This document shows positions 8,932 through 20,504 of a DNA stretch of 64,000 bases, one piece after another; position 1 is the first letter of the stretch; each line of letters begins with the position of its first letter. The notes under the pieces are model-generated. The model did no database searches, was not told the DNA's origin, and saw only the letters and a program-made list of their open reading frames with translations. The stretch is from Antarcticirhabdus aurantiaca (GTDB lineage: Bacteria > Pseudomonadota > Alphaproteobacteria > Rhizobiales > Rhizobiaceae): assembly GCF_009765365.1 (NCBI RefSeq), contig NZ_VTOM01000018.1, positions 1 to 64,000 of the forward strand, in the 5' to 3' direction. The translations under genes were made by a program, and so were the position numbers.

Positions 8932-9039
8932 TCCCAGCCTCATGCGGCAGCCTCATGCGACGGTCGACCGCCTCCGCCGCAAACACGCGCTTCGGTCCGG
9001 CGTGACGAACGGGCGGCCGGGTCGCAGCCGCCCGCGCGA

Positions 9040-9795
9040 TCAAACCGCCTTCAAGCCGTAGAAGGTGTAGCCGAAGGACTCGTCGGCTTCTTCGAAGAGC
9101 GCGATCTCGCGGCGGGTCTCTTCGATGACGCCGCGCATCGCCTCGGATGCCTCCGCCGACAACTCGTCGGCCCGCGCGCTCAAAGGACCGTAGTAGTTCT
9201 CGCGCCAGGCGTTCGACGGAAGACGCTCGGTGAACAGGACCTCGAAGCCGCTGGCCTGCGCGGTCACGATGTTGGTCGCTTCGTCGGCGAGTTGGGGATA
9301 GGTCGCCGCCCAGAACGCCTCGACATTCGTGGGCCGATCCGTCTTGAACCATGTCAGCTCCGAGATCACCGCGAAGCCACCCGGGTTCAGGATCGGGCGC
9401 CAGGTCGAGAGCGCACCGGGGAAGGTCAGATGGTACGCGGCGCCCTCGGACCAGAGAAGATTCAACGGTCCGTCCGGATGGCGGTAGGTCGCCATGTCGC
9501 CGACGCGACCGCGGATCAGGTGGCCGAGGCCTAGCGCTGCGGCACGCGCTTCGAGGATCGCGACGAAGTCGGCGGACGCGTCGACGCAGTCGATCGGAAC
9601 ACCAAGCATTTCAGCCAGAACAAAGGCCGACGCTCCGGTCCCGCAGCCCAGGTCCGCGACGCGGGGCTTGCCGGGCAATCGCGGGAGACGCTCGATCAAG
9701 CGGCGGGTCAGGGCGTCGTCGCCGGGCCCCTGCCGTTTCATGGCGCCGTGCAGGGCGACCAGCGCCTCGAGCAACGCTTCGCTCTCAGAGGCCAT
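9040..9795 (-). CDS. Class I SAM-dependent methyltransferase
   Basis: The 251-residue cytosolic protein has the Rossmann motif I VADLGCGTGASAFVLAEM (about residues 46-63), an acidic end of strand 2 (IDCVDASADF), motif RVGDMATYRHP and a post-motif NPGGFAVISELTWF, typical of small-molecule methyltransferases. A helical insertion (about 150-220) replaces the usual C-terminal strands and may hold the acceptor site. It lies alone between SemiSWEET (convergent) and the flotillin gene. The substrate is unknown; ubiquinone/menaquinone methylase-like annotation would be over-precise. Confidence 0.85.
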   Translation of the reverse strand: MASESEALLEALVALHGAMKRQGPGDDALTRRLIERLPRLPGKPRVADLGCGTGASAFVLAEMLGVPIDCVDASADFVAILEARAAALGLGHLIRGRVGDMATYRHPDGPLNLLWSEGAAYHLTFPGALSTWRPILNPGGFAVISELTWFKTDRPTNVEAFWAATYPQLADEATNIVTAQASGFEVLFTERLPSNAWRENYYGPLSARADELSAEASEAMRGVIEETRREIALFEEADESFGYTFYGLKAV

Positions 9796-10012
9796 TGGGA
9801 TGGTCCTCCAGCTCGAACGAAGAGGCGACGCCGAAGAGAAGCCGATTCATCGCGGAGCCTTTCGTGAAGACAGAAGGAGCCGTCCGGGTCGAGCGAGACC
9901 ACGGTGCCGGTGAACGGCTCACCATTGGGACGCGCGAGGTCGTCGTTCCATTCGAGACTGTCGTGGTCGACGCACGTCTTAGACTGGACGCCGGACCGCC
10001 TTGGGTGACGCG

Positions 10013-11677
10013 TCAGCTTCCGGCGCCGTCCATGCCTTTCGGCGGTCCCGCGCTGGGCTGGGAGGACGGGGAGAGGAGGTCCTTGAGCGAGCCGCCGGCG
10101 CTGGGAAAGCCGGCTTCGGTGAGGATCGCGTCGACGAGCGGCTTGTTGCCGGAAAAGCGGAGGAGCTGGTCGGCGAGGTTGCCGGGGCCCGAAGCACCCG
10201 CGGCGGCCGCGGCTCCGCCGTCGGAGCGTCCGGCCGAGAAGCCGGAGGTGTCGACGACGCGGATGCTCTCGATGCGCGAGGTCGGCTCCATCAGGGCCTT
10301 CAGCGCCTCCGGCAGCATGCGGATGCGGGCCTGCATCAGCTCGAACTCCACGAAGGCGGGCGGAATCATCGCGTTCGCCTCGTTCTTGGCGCGGATGGCG
10401 GCGGCCTCCGCCTCGCCCTCCGCCTGGGTCGCCTCGGCGCGGATCTTGGTGGCACTGGCCTCGGCGCGAGCGGCGGTCAGGATCGCCTCGGCGCGGTCCT
10501 CGGCCGCCTTCTTCTCGGCATCGGCGCCGACGGTCACCGACACGGCCTCGGCCTCGGCCTGCTCCTGCGCCTTGATGACGGCGATGGTGCGCGCGCGGTC
10601 GGCGATCTCGCGGTCGCGGGCGGTCTGCACCTTTTCCATCGCCGCGACGGCGAGCGCTTCCGCATCGCGGGCCTGGGCCTCGGCGCGCGAGGTTTCCTCG
10701 CTCTTCACCGCGATCGCCACGGCCTTGTCCTGCTTGGCGATCTCGACCTGACGCTCGGAGGCGATGCGGGCCTCCTCCTTGGACTTGTGGGCCTCGGCGG
10801 TGCGCTGCGCGATCTGGCGCTCGCGGTCGATCGCCGCTTCCTGCTCGGCCTGCTTGGCGGTCTCCTCGGCCCTGGCACGCTCGGCGCGCGTTTCCGCCTC
10901 CTTGTTGGCGATGTCGCGCTCCTGGTTGAGGCGAGCCTCCTCCTCCTGCCGGCGCAGCGCGAAGCGCTTCTGCGAGGCATCGAGGTCCTGCTCGGCGATG
11001 GCGACCTCGGTCTGGCGGGTGATCTCGTTGCGCTGCTTGCGCCGCGCCTCGGTGATCTCGGTCAGGCGGGCGAGGCCGACGGCGTCGAAAGCGTTGGTCT
11101 CGTTGAAGTATTCCTTCGCCGTCTGGTCGAGGCCGGTGAGACTGACGGTTTCGAGCTCCAGCCCGTTGGAGCGAAGGTCGGTTTCCACCGCGTCCTGCAC
11201 CGCCTTCACGAAGCCGGCGCGGTTCTCGTGCAGCTCGTCCAGCGTGTTGAGGGCGGCGACCGAACGCAGCGCGTCGACGAGCTTGGCTTCCACGAGGTCC
11301 TGGATCGCGGCGGGTTCGTTGACCCGGTCGCCGAGCGTCTGGGCGGCGAGCGCGATGCCCTCGTCGCTGCCGTCGACGCGCACGTAGAACTCGGCGCGAA
11401 TGTCGACGCGCATGCGGTCCTTGGTGATGAGCGCGTCCTCGCGGCGGCGGTCGACCGCGAGCTTCACCGTGTTGAGCTTGACCCGCGCCAGGGCGTGGAG
11501 GATCGGCAGGACGACGGCGCCGCCGTCCTTGACGACCTTGCGGCCGCCGACGCCGGTGCGCACGAAGGCCTCGTCGCGCTCGGCCCGGCGATAAAGGCGG
11601 GCGAAGGTGAAGCCGATCGCCAGGACGACGACGAGCACGATGGCGGCGGACGTCGCGAGCTCGATGAGGGTGTTCAT
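10013..11677 (-). CDS. Flotillin-family (SPFH) membrane scaffold, YqiK-like
   Basis: The 554-residue protein begins with one membrane helix (about 9-30), followed by an SPFH/band-7 domain (about 35-200: RTGVGGRKVVKDGGAVVLPI through EYFNETNAFDAVGL). It then has a very long Glu/Ala/Arg-rich coiled coil (about 210-430) and a C-terminal domain with FVEFELMQARIRMLPEALKA. This is the layout of bacterial flotillins that form oligomeric scaffolds in membrane microdomains. The tail is Gly/Ser/Pro-rich. It lies 49 bp after the YqiJ-like OB-fold protein on the same strand, the usual flotillin partner. Confidence 0.92.
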   Translation of the reverse strand: MNTLIELATSAAIVLVVVLAIGFTFARLYRRAERDEAFVRTGVGGRKVVKDGGAVVLPILHALARVKLNTVKLAVDRRREDALITKDRMRVDIRAEFYVRVDGSDEGIALAAQTLGDRVNEPAAIQDLVEAKLVDALRSVAALNTLDELHENRAGFVKAVQDAVETDLRSNGLELETVSLTGLDQTAKEYFNETNAFDAVGLARLTEITEARRKQRNEITRQTEVAIAEQDLDASQKRFALRRQEEEARLNQERDIANKEAETRAERARAEETAKQAEQEAAIDRERQIAQRTAEAHKSKEEARIASERQVEIAKQDKAVAIAVKSEETSRAEAQARDAEALAVAAMEKVQTARDREIADRARTIAVIKAQEQAEAEAVSVTVGADAEKKAAEDRAEAILTAARAEASATKIRAEATQAEGEAEAAAIRAKNEANAMIPPAFVEFELMQARIRMLPEALKALMEPTSRIESIRVVDTSGFSAGRSDGGAAAAAGASGPGNLADQLLRFSGNKPLVDAILTEAGFPSAGGSLKDLLSPSSQPSAGPPKGMDGAGS

Positions 11678-11726
11678 GGGTCCGGTCCCTTGATGCGCGA
11701 TGACGCGAAGGCGGCTGGAAGACGGG

Positions 11727-12329
11727 TCAGGCCGGGAAGGGCATAACGAGGAAGACGCGCCCCTTGTGGGTTTCGTCGCGGGCGACCACGACGATGTGGC
11801 TGCCCTGTTGGATGACCGTTCCGCGATCGACGGGGCGGGCGCGCAGCGTGTGCACGTCGCCGTGCCTGTCGCGGACGGCGACGCTGCCGGCGAGACCGTC
11901 GTCGAGCGGGCCGAGCGTGACCGTGCCCTCCAGGCCGACGAACTCGGCCGCCGTCACGGCATAGGTCTCGTCGCGGGGCAGGATGCGGGCGATCCGGTCG
12001 CCGACGACCTTCGTCGCGCCGACGGCGGCCGGCGCGGCGACGAGGGCGAAGCTCCAGGCCGGCATGGCGGGCAAGAGGCTCTCGAGCACGATTCCGACGA
12101 AGCCGAAGGTGATCAGGAGGAGCATCAGGAGGATCGCGACGGGAACGCGGCCGAGGTTCAGCCAGTCGAAGGCTTCGCCGAGCTGCGTGCCCTCGACGGC
12201 GTGCTCGATCGCGTCGGACAGCGGCAGGTGGCCGACGAAGAAGAGAAGGATCTGCAGAAGGCCGAGCGCGAGGCCGGCCGCCAGCGGGTAGAAAAAGAGG
12301 GGCGAGGCCGCCAGCGCGTCCGCGATCAT
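11727..12329 (-). CDS. YqiJ-like OB-fold membrane protein (flotillin partner)
   Basis: The 200-residue protein has two or three N-terminal membrane helices (about 8-35, 65-85 and 90-105) and a beta-rich OB-like domain from about 120 (FVGLEGTVTLGPLDDGLAGS through QQGSHIVVVARD). This matches YqiJ/DUF1449-type proteins, NfeD-like partners encoded next to flotillins. It is the first gene of the pair with the flotillin, so both are probably co-transcribed and act at the same inner-membrane complex. The 254 bp between its start and the thioesterase show no gene. Confidence 0.85.
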   Translation of the reverse strand: MIADALAASPLFFYPLAAGLALGLLQILLFFVGHLPLSDAIEHAVEGTQLGEAFDWLNLGRVPVAILLMLLLITFGFVGIVLESLLPAMPAWSFALVAAPAAVGATKVVGDRIARILPRDETYAVTAAEFVGLEGTVTLGPLDDGLAGSVAVRDRHGDVHTLRARPVDRGTVIQQGSHIVVVARDETHKGRVFLVMPFPA

Positions 12330-12583
12330 CGCCGGATCCCGCTGCCGGCCCGGGCGTCGTTCCGGACGCGGATTCGAACGAGGCAGGTCTGCGGATCCAT
12401 CGCGCCGCCTAGCATGAGACCGAACTCAACCGCCCTTCACTCCCGATTTGTTCGCAAGCCGCGCGAGGGTGATCGGGCACCGTAGGGTTGTCAACGACCC
12501 AGGGCGTCCGGCGGTTAACGCGAGCTTCCGGCCCGGTGGCGGGAGGGGCTGGTGCGGGGAAGAGGCGAAGGCGCTCCGGTGCT

Positions 12584-12988
12584 TCAACCGGCCTGGTCGG
12601 ACTCCGGCGGCACTTCGACGGGGCGGCCGTCCTCGTCGATGGCGACCATGACGAAGACGGCTTCGGTGACCTTGACCTGCTCGCGGGTGAGGCGGCGCTG
12701 GGCCCAGGCCTCGACGTCCATGGTCATGGAAGTGCGGCCGACCTTGGTCAGGCGGGTGTAGACGCAGAGCGTGTCGCCGATCTTGACCGGGCGCTTGAAG
12801 GACAGGGCGTTGACGGCGGCGGTCGCGACGCGGCCGCGGGCGCGCTCGGCGCCGCGGATGCCCGCCGACAGGTCCATCTGCGACATGACCCAGCCGCCGA
12901 AGATGTCGCCGTTGGCGTTGGCGTCGCCCGGCATGGCGGGCACGCGCATGGTGAGGTCGCCCTTCGGGTGTTCGTCGGTGGCCTGCAT
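12584..12988 (-). CDS. Acyl-CoA thioesterase, YciA-like hotdog fold
   Basis: The 134-residue protein is a single hotdog domain. The motif GDANANGDIFGGWVMSQMDL has the N-x-x-G-D-x-F-G-G core of YciA-type thioesterases, with the catalytic aspartate in GDIFGG. It is followed by ARGRVATAAVNALSFKRPV and the KIGDTLCVYTRL strand. These hexameric enzymes hydrolyse acyl-CoAs of varied chain length in the cytoplasm. The length is normal for the family. It lies alone upstream of the transporter gene on the same strand. Confidence 0.92.
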   Translation of the reverse strand: MQATDEHPKGDLTMRVPAMPGDANANGDIFGGWVMSQMDLSAGIRGAERARGRVATAAVNALSFKRPVKIGDTLCVYTRLTKVGRTSMTMDVEAWAQRRLTREQVKVTEAVFVMVAIDEDGRPVEVPPESDQAG

Positions 12989-13056
12989 GGCTTCGTCGCC
13001 TCGCCGCTGTGGTGTCGCTCCTTCAACGCATAGGCGAAACCGGCACGCGCGGAAAG

Positions 13057-13953
13057 TCAGGCCGTGCGCGGGCGGGAGGAGGGGCGCAGGACCGGGACGA
13101 CCTCGACGGCGAGCATGGCGACGAAGATCAGCGCGCAGCCGAGATAGCCGATCGGCGGGATGCGGTCGCCCATGAAGAGGGCGCCGAAGAGCGCGGCGAA
13201 GAGCGCTTCGGAGGACAGGAAGATCGCGGCCTGGGCCGGCGTCGTGTAGCGCTGGCCGACCGTCTGCAGCGTGAAGGCGAGGCCGATCGAGAACAGGCCG
13301 CCATAGGCGATCTCGGGCCAGGCGGCGAGGATGCCGGCCGGATCGACGGGCTCCATGACGAGCGCGCAGGCGAGGGCGACGAGGGCGCAGACGCCGAACT
13401 GCGTCGCCGACAGCGTGAGCGGGCGGCCGGTGCGCTTCACGAAGACGCCGACGAGGGTGATCTGGACCGCGAAGAACAGCGCGCCGCCGATCACGAGAAG
13501 GTCGCCGGAGGAGAGCGCGGCGACGGTCCCGCCGCCCAGAAGAACGATGCCGATAAAGGCCGCGAGCGCGGCGGGCCAGACGATCCAGTGCGGGCGCGAG
13601 CGCAGGATCAGGACGGCGAGAAACGGCGTGAACACGACGTAGAGGCCGGTCAGGAAGCCGGCATTGGTGACGCTCGTCGACAGCATGCCGAGCTGCTGGA
13701 GGATCGAGCCGAGAAAGATCGCCGCGCCGACGGCGACGAAGCCGAGCCGGTCGGGGCGGGCGATCGGCGCCGCGCCGGCCGCGCGCCCTTCCGCGAGGGC
13801 GAAGGGCAGGAGCGCCAGGGCCGCGAGCAGGAAGCGCGCGGCCGTGTAGGTCCAGGGGCCGACATGCTCCATGGCCGTCGTCTGGGCGACGAAGCCCATG
13901 CCCCAGATGGCGCCGGCGGCGAGAAGGAGGAGGTTGGCGGCGAGGCGGGACAC
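13057..13953 (-). CDS. DMT-superfamily transporter (two EamA domains)
   Basis: The protein has ten predicted membrane helices arranged as two EamA repeats. The first opens with LAANLLLLAAGAIWGMGFVA and the second contains GDLLVIGGALFFAVQITLVG. Family members export amino acids, metabolites or nucleotide sugars; the substrate is unknown. The GTG at 13953 was chosen because it gives a 298-residue protein starting just before helix 1. The longer frame to 14076 adds 41 Arg/Pro-rich residues and would reach nearly to the divergent sodC gene. No strong ribosome-binding site settles the start. Confidence 0.85.
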   Translation of the reverse strand: MSRLAANLLLLAAGAIWGMGFVAQTTAMEHVGPWTYTAARFLLAALALLPFALAEGRAAGAAPIARPDRLGFVAVGAAIFLGSILQQLGMLSTSVTNAGFLTGLYVVFTPFLAVLILRSRPHWIVWPAALAAFIGIVLLGGGTVAALSSGDLLVIGGALFFAVQITLVGVFVKRTGRPLTLSATQFGVCALVALACALVMEPVDPAGILAAWPEIAYGGLFSIGLAFTLQTVGQRYTTPAQAAIFLSSEALFAALFGALFMGDRIPPIGYLGCALIFVAMLAVEVVPVLRPSSRPRTA

Positions 13954-14129
13954 GGGAACGGGACGCGAGGCTCGGCAGGGCGGAAGCGTCTTCCTAGCGG
14001 TTCGGGGAAGGCAGGCCAAGCGGGCGCTCGCGCGAGCGTGAGGCGGAGGTGAGGACAACGCGGGAACGCGGGGCATGGGAGGCCGTTGGCCCGACAGAGC
14101 TTCATCCGCACCGGGAGAACCGTTCCGCC

Positions 14130-14660
14130 ATGATCATCCGATCCGCCGGCCTCGCCGCCGCCCTGCTTCTCGCCGCGGCCCCCGCCGCCCTCGCTCAGAA
14201 CGCCGGGTCCCAGGAGGCGATCACCATCCAGATGAAGGCGCCGGACGGGACCGACCACGGCACCGTCACCGTGACGTCGACGCCGCACGGGCTGCTCTTC
14301 GCCGCGGACCTCACCGGCCTGCCGGAAGGCGAGCACGGCTTCCACGTCCACGCCGTGGGGCAGTGCGAGGGCGACTTTGAGTCCGCCGGCGGCCACTACA
14401 ACCCGACCGACAAGGATCACGGCTACCTCGCCGAAAACGGGCCGCATGCCGGCGACCTTCCCAACCTCGAATCGATCGGCGGCATGGCCCGCTTCTCGGC
14501 CTTCTCGCCGATGCTCACCATGACCGGCGGCGACGCGCCGGTGATGGACTCGGACGGCTCGGCGGTCATGGTGCATGCCGGGCCGGACGACTACCTGACC
14601 AATCCGTCCGGACATTCGGGCGGGCGCATCGCCTGCGGCGTGATCCCGCCGGCGCCCTGA
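14130..14660 (+). CDS. sodC: Periplasmic Cu,Zn superoxide dismutase
   Basis: The 176-residue precursor has a signal peptide (about 1-22, cut after ALAQ) and the SodC fold. Copper and zinc histidines lie in EHGFHVHAVGQCEG, SAGGHYNP and GPHAGDLPN, followed by the copper histidine in AVMVHAGPDDY. The disulphide partners are the cysteines in GQCEGDF and IACGV. It converts superoxide to peroxide in the periplasm. The ATG at 14130 directly precedes the signal peptide and has a GGGAGAA sequence about ten bases upstream. It diverges from the EamA transporter. Confidence 0.95.
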   Translation: MIIRSAGLAAALLLAAAPAALAQNAGSQEAITIQMKAPDGTDHGTVTVTSTPHGLLFAADLTGLPEGEHGFHVHAVGQCEGDFESAGGHYNPTDKDHGYLAENGPHAGDLPNLESIGGMARFSAFSPMLTMTGGDAPVMDSDGSAVMVHAGPDDYLTNPSGHSGGRIACGVIPPAP

Positions 14661-16010
<1,350 letters not shown>

Positions 16011-16061
16011 GCCACGGCGTCGCTGGAGGCGGCTGCCGCCTTCCCGCGCGCGTCGGACATG

Positions 16062-16096
16062 AAAAAGGGCGGGGCCGCGAGGCTCCGCCCTTTTTC
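16062..16096. terminator. Bidirectional rho-independent terminator
   Basis: Ten-base stem (GGGCGGGGCC with GGCTCCGCCC, one G-U pair) and a GCGA loop, flanked by A5 on the left and T5 on the right. It lies between the convergent aminotransferase and ettA genes and can serve both strands. Confidence 0.9.
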
Positions 16097-16117
16097 CGTC
16101 CGTGCTGTTCGCGACGG

Positions 16118-17767
<1,650 letters not shown>

Positions 17768-17954
17768 GAGCCGCTCCGGTCGCGTTCTCGGGGATCGGGA
17801 TTTGGGTGCCTTCTAACCCGGCCGGCGCTCCAAAAGGAAGACGTCGCGATGGATCGCGTCGAGCGCTTGAAACCGGAGGCTTGCCCTTGCAGATGGGGGC
17901 TTGAAGGCCGCGGCGCCAGCCGCCGGCCGAACGGGCACCACGGGATTCTCGCGC

Positions 17955-18245
17955 ATGATCCGCCACATCGTCTTCTTCACCGCGGCCAAGGGGATCGAGG
18001 CGAGCCAGGTGCGCCGGGGCCTCGACGCACTGCGGGCGATCCCGCATGCGAGTCGCTTCGAGGTGGCGCAGAATGCCGGCGTCGACCCGATGGGGAACAC
18101 GGTCGAGATCGTGGTCTACGGCGAGTTCGCCGACTGGGACGCGCTGGCGGCGTTCAAGGCGGACCCGATCTACGCCGACACGACGGCGAAGGTCCGGCCG
18201 CTGCGCGAGATGCGGCTGTCGGCGGATTTCGAGGCCGAGGGGTGA
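17955..18245 (+). CDS. Dabb-domain (stress-responsive A/B barrel) protein
   Basis: A 96-residue single-domain protein: MIRHIVFFTAAKG begins the first strand, NTVEIVVYGEFADWDALAAF is the central strand-helix, and the end reads VRPLREMRLSADF. Dabb proteins form dimeric ferredoxin-like barrels; bacterial members have poorly known cytosolic roles. The ATG at 17955 is preferred over the upstream in-frame ATG at 17901, which would add 18 Ala/Gly-rich residues. It diverges from ettA across 187 bp. Confidence 0.85.
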   Translation: MIRHIVFFTAAKGIEASQVRRGLDALRAIPHASRFEVAQNAGVDPMGNTVEIVVYGEFADWDALAAFKADPIYADTTAKVRPLREMRLSADFEAEG

Positions 18246-18280
18246 GGTTGTTCCGCAGTTGCGGCCGAAAAGGGAGCCTT

Positions 18281-18436
18281 CCCTCGCCCGCTTGCGGGAG
18301 AGGGTGGGCCGCGAAGCGGGCCGGGTGAGGGTGTCGGCCGCGCGAGCGGCAAGGCAAACGACTGGCGTCGCGGCCTTCATGAACCACCCTCATCCGCCTG
18401 CCGGCACCTTCTCCCGCCAGCGGGAGAAGGGAGAGG
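18281..18436. repeat. Pair of inverted palindromic intergenic repeat elements
   Basis: Two related units of about 53 bp lie in opposite orientation (18281-18333 and 18385-18436), separated by 51 bp. Each contains a C-rich/G-rich hairpin; the right one is a perfect 10-bp stem (CCTTCTCCCG / CGGGAGAAGG), followed or preceded by a GG(A/T)TGAGGGTG box. Such G+C-rich mosaic elements are scattered between genes in Rhizobiales. They separate the Dabb gene from the convergent RNase T2 gene. Confidence 0.75.
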
Positions 18437-18452
18437 TTTCGACGCCTGAGGC

Positions 18453-19412
18453 CTACTGGAAGCCCGGCGGATCGACGATGCCGCCGGGACAGCCGTCGGG
18501 GGCGGGGGCGGCTGCCGCGAGGAGGGCGGGGAGGCTGGTGTCGGAGGTCGCGCCGTAGCGCAGGTTGATGCGCAGCTCGCCGACAAGCGTGCGGCGGCCG
18601 TCGCGGGCGCAGTCGAGCATCACCCGCCGCCCCGCGCCGCGGCCGAAGGCGGCGTCGAAGGCCTGGCGGACGGCGCCCGCGTCGAGCCTGTCGCCGAGAT
18701 TCTCGGCGAAGAGGGCGGCGACGGGCGAGGCGTTCAGGACCTCCACGAGGCGGATCGCCTCGGCGTAGTAGGTGTCGGCGTCGAGGCCGGAGCAGGTGCC
18801 GTGCTTGGCCCATTCGTGGCGATGGAGGCCGGAAGCGACGCCGGGCATGACGGCTTCGAGGGCGGCGCGCTCGGCAAGCGTCAGGTCCGGCTCCGGCAGC
18901 TCGGCCCAGGGCAGGCCCGCGAGCTCCTCGACGCCGCAATATTCGCCGCGCGGCCAGAGGCCGTGGAGGCTGAAGCGGACGGGCCCGCTGCCGGTCCGGC
19001 ACTCCGCCGCGCGGGGCTTGGTCTCGCAGAAGGCGAGCTGCCAGGAGGCGGCGAGAACGACCTCGCCGGACAGGCCCTCGCGCGCCGGGGTGCCGGGCGG
19101 GCTCGGCGGCGGTTCGCCGCGCGCGGACTGGTTCGATTCCACCACCTCGCCGCAGCCGAAGGCCACCCAGCGGCGCTCCGGCCGGGCGCCGGGAATGCGC
19201 AGGAGATAGTGCGTGCCGCGGTCGGCATTGCGGCCGAGAAGGTCGTAGCGCCGGCCGGGCTCGACGGCGACGCCGCCGGGATTGCTCTCCTCGCGGATCG
19301 ACTGCAGCGCCGGGCAGCGCGCCGAGGCGACGAAGTCGCCGGTCATGGGCACCTGCGCGGCGGCGGGCGCGGCGAGGAGAAGCGTGAGAACGGCGAGAAT
19401 CATTGGTCGCAT
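18453..19412 (-). CDS. Secreted ribonuclease T2 family protein
   Basis: The 319-residue precursor starts with a signal peptide (about 1-19, cut near AAAQV). Both catalytic boxes of RNase T2 are present: SLHGLWPRGEYCG (CAS I, about residue 148) and HEWAKHGTCSG (CAS II, about residue 200), with catalytic histidines in each. It would cleave RNA through 2',3'-cyclic phosphates in the periplasm or outside. About 120 residues before CAS I, with CPALQSIREESNPGG and RRYDLLGRNA, are longer than the short bacterial RNase I and resemble extended alphaproteobacterial members. The ATG at 19412 is preferred over a TTG at 19421. Confidence 0.9.
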   Translation of the reverse strand: MRPMILAVLTLLLAAPAAAQVPMTGDFVASARCPALQSIREESNPGGVAVEPGRRYDLLGRNADRGTHYLLRIPGARPERRWVAFGCGEVVESNQSARGEPPPSPPGTPAREGLSGEVVLAASWQLAFCETKPRAAECRTGSGPVRFSLHGLWPRGEYCGVEELAGLPWAELPEPDLTLAERAALEAVMPGVASGLHRHEWAKHGTCSGLDADTYYAEAIRLVEVLNASPVAALFAENLGDRLDAGAVRQAFDAAFGRGAGRRVMLDCARDGRRTLVGELRINLRYGATSDTSLPALLAAAAPAPDGCPGGIVDPPGFQ

Positions 19413-19477
19413 GACGGCCAAGGTAGAGCATCGGCGCCGGGATGGGATACGGGTCGACGGCGAGGAGGGCGGGAGCC

Positions 19478-20425
19478 ATGTTCGACGAGACGTTCACGCT
19501 GGATTCGCCGACGGGCGCGGCGCTCCACACCTATCGCGCCCGGGCGCGGGGGCAGGCGCGCGGTATCGTCCTCGTGCTGCACGGCCTCGCGGAGCATGCC
19601 GGGCGCTACGGCCGGTTCGCCGGAGAGCTCGCCGAGGCCGGCTTCCACGTTCTCGCCAACGACCATCGCGGGCACGGGCGGACGAGCGCCCGCGACGCGC
19701 CGCTCGGGCGCTTCGCCGGGCGGGAGGGCGCGCGCAAGGTGATCGCCGACATCAGGGCGGTGGAAGCCCTGGCGCGGCGCGACCATCCCGGCCTGCCGCT
19801 CGTTCTCTTCGGCCATTCGATGGGCGGCATCGTCGCGCTGAACGTCGCGCAGGCCGAGGGGCCGCGGATCGACGGCGTCGCGGCCTGGAACTGCGACATC
19901 AATCCCGGCGCCGCCTTGCGCGTCGCGCGCCTCGCGCTTGCCGCCGAGCGCATGCTGAAGGGCTCCGACGTGCCGAGCGCGATCCTCGCCCGCGCGACCT
20001 TCGAGGCCTGGGGGCGCACGGTCTCGCCGCGCCGCACCGGCTTCGACTGGCTGAGCCACGACGCGGCGGCGGTGGACGCCTATTGCGCCGATCCGCTCTG
20101 CGGCTTCCGGCCTTCGGTCTCGATGATGGACGACGTCGTGACCCTGATCCGCGAGGGCGGGTCGAAGGCGGGCCTGTCGCGGCTGCCGCGCGCGATGCCG
20201 CTTCATCTCCTCGGCGGCCGGGACGATCCGGCGACGGATGGGGGCAAGGCCGTCGAGGCGCTGGCGCGGCGGCTCGACGGGCTGGGCTTCGTGTCCGTGG
20301 AGCGCGTCCTGCTGGAGGGCGCACGGCACGAAACGCTGAACGAGCGCGAGCCCGTGCGCGCCCGAGGAATGGCCGCGCTGACGGCGTGGCTGGGCCGGGT
20401 CGCCCAGCGCGCGCGCGGAGCGTGA
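19478..20425 (+). CDS. Alpha/beta hydrolase, monoacylglycerol lipase/lysophospholipase-like
   Basis: The 315-residue hydrolase (Hydrolase_4 type) shows VLHGLAEHAGRYGRFA, HRGHGRTSARDAP, the nucleophile elbow GHSMGG (about residue 118) and the acid in LLGGRDDPATD. The catalytic histidine is in GARHETLNE. This arrangement is typical of monoacylglycerol lipases and lysophospholipases. No signal peptide is seen, so it is probably cytosolic. The start at 19478 is supported by AGGAGGG ten bases upstream; the upstream ATG at 19442 adds 12 unlikely residues. It diverges from RNase T2. Confidence 0.9.
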   Translation: MFDETFTLDSPTGAALHTYRARARGQARGIVLVLHGLAEHAGRYGRFAGELAEAGFHVLANDHRGHGRTSARDAPLGRFAGREGARKVIADIRAVEALARRDHPGLPLVLFGHSMGGIVALNVAQAEGPRIDGVAAWNCDINPGAALRVARLALAAERMLKGSDVPSAILARATFEAWGRTVSPRRTGFDWLSHDAAAVDAYCADPLCGFRPSVSMMDDVVTLIREGGSKAGLSRLPRAMPLHLLGGRDDPATDGGKAVEALARRLDGLGFVSVERVLLEGARHETLNEREPVRARGMAALTAWLGRVAQRARGA

Positions 20426-20468
20426 CGCGCGCTCGGCAATTTCCATCGCCGGCAAACGAGCTATGCGC

Positions 20469-20486
20469 ATGTCACATGGCTGTCAT
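20469..20486 (+). promoter_or_regulatory. Pho-box-like (PhoB) binding site
   Basis: Two direct 7-mers, ATGTCAC and CTGTCAT, are separated by four bases (ATGG), matching the PhoB consensus (C/T)TGTCAT-N4-(C/T)TGTCAT. The two TGTCA cores are 11 bp apart. A -10-like GATCAT lies at 20495-20500, placing a transcript start near 20507, just before the small-RNA candidate. Confidence 0.55.
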
Positions 20487-20504
20487 TCGAAAACGATCAT
20501 GGTT

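Noticed and set aside
9796-10012. Possible short gene between the methyltransferase and flotillin
   Set aside because: Frames there are short, run into neighbouring genes and show no start with a ribosome-binding site or recognisable motif.
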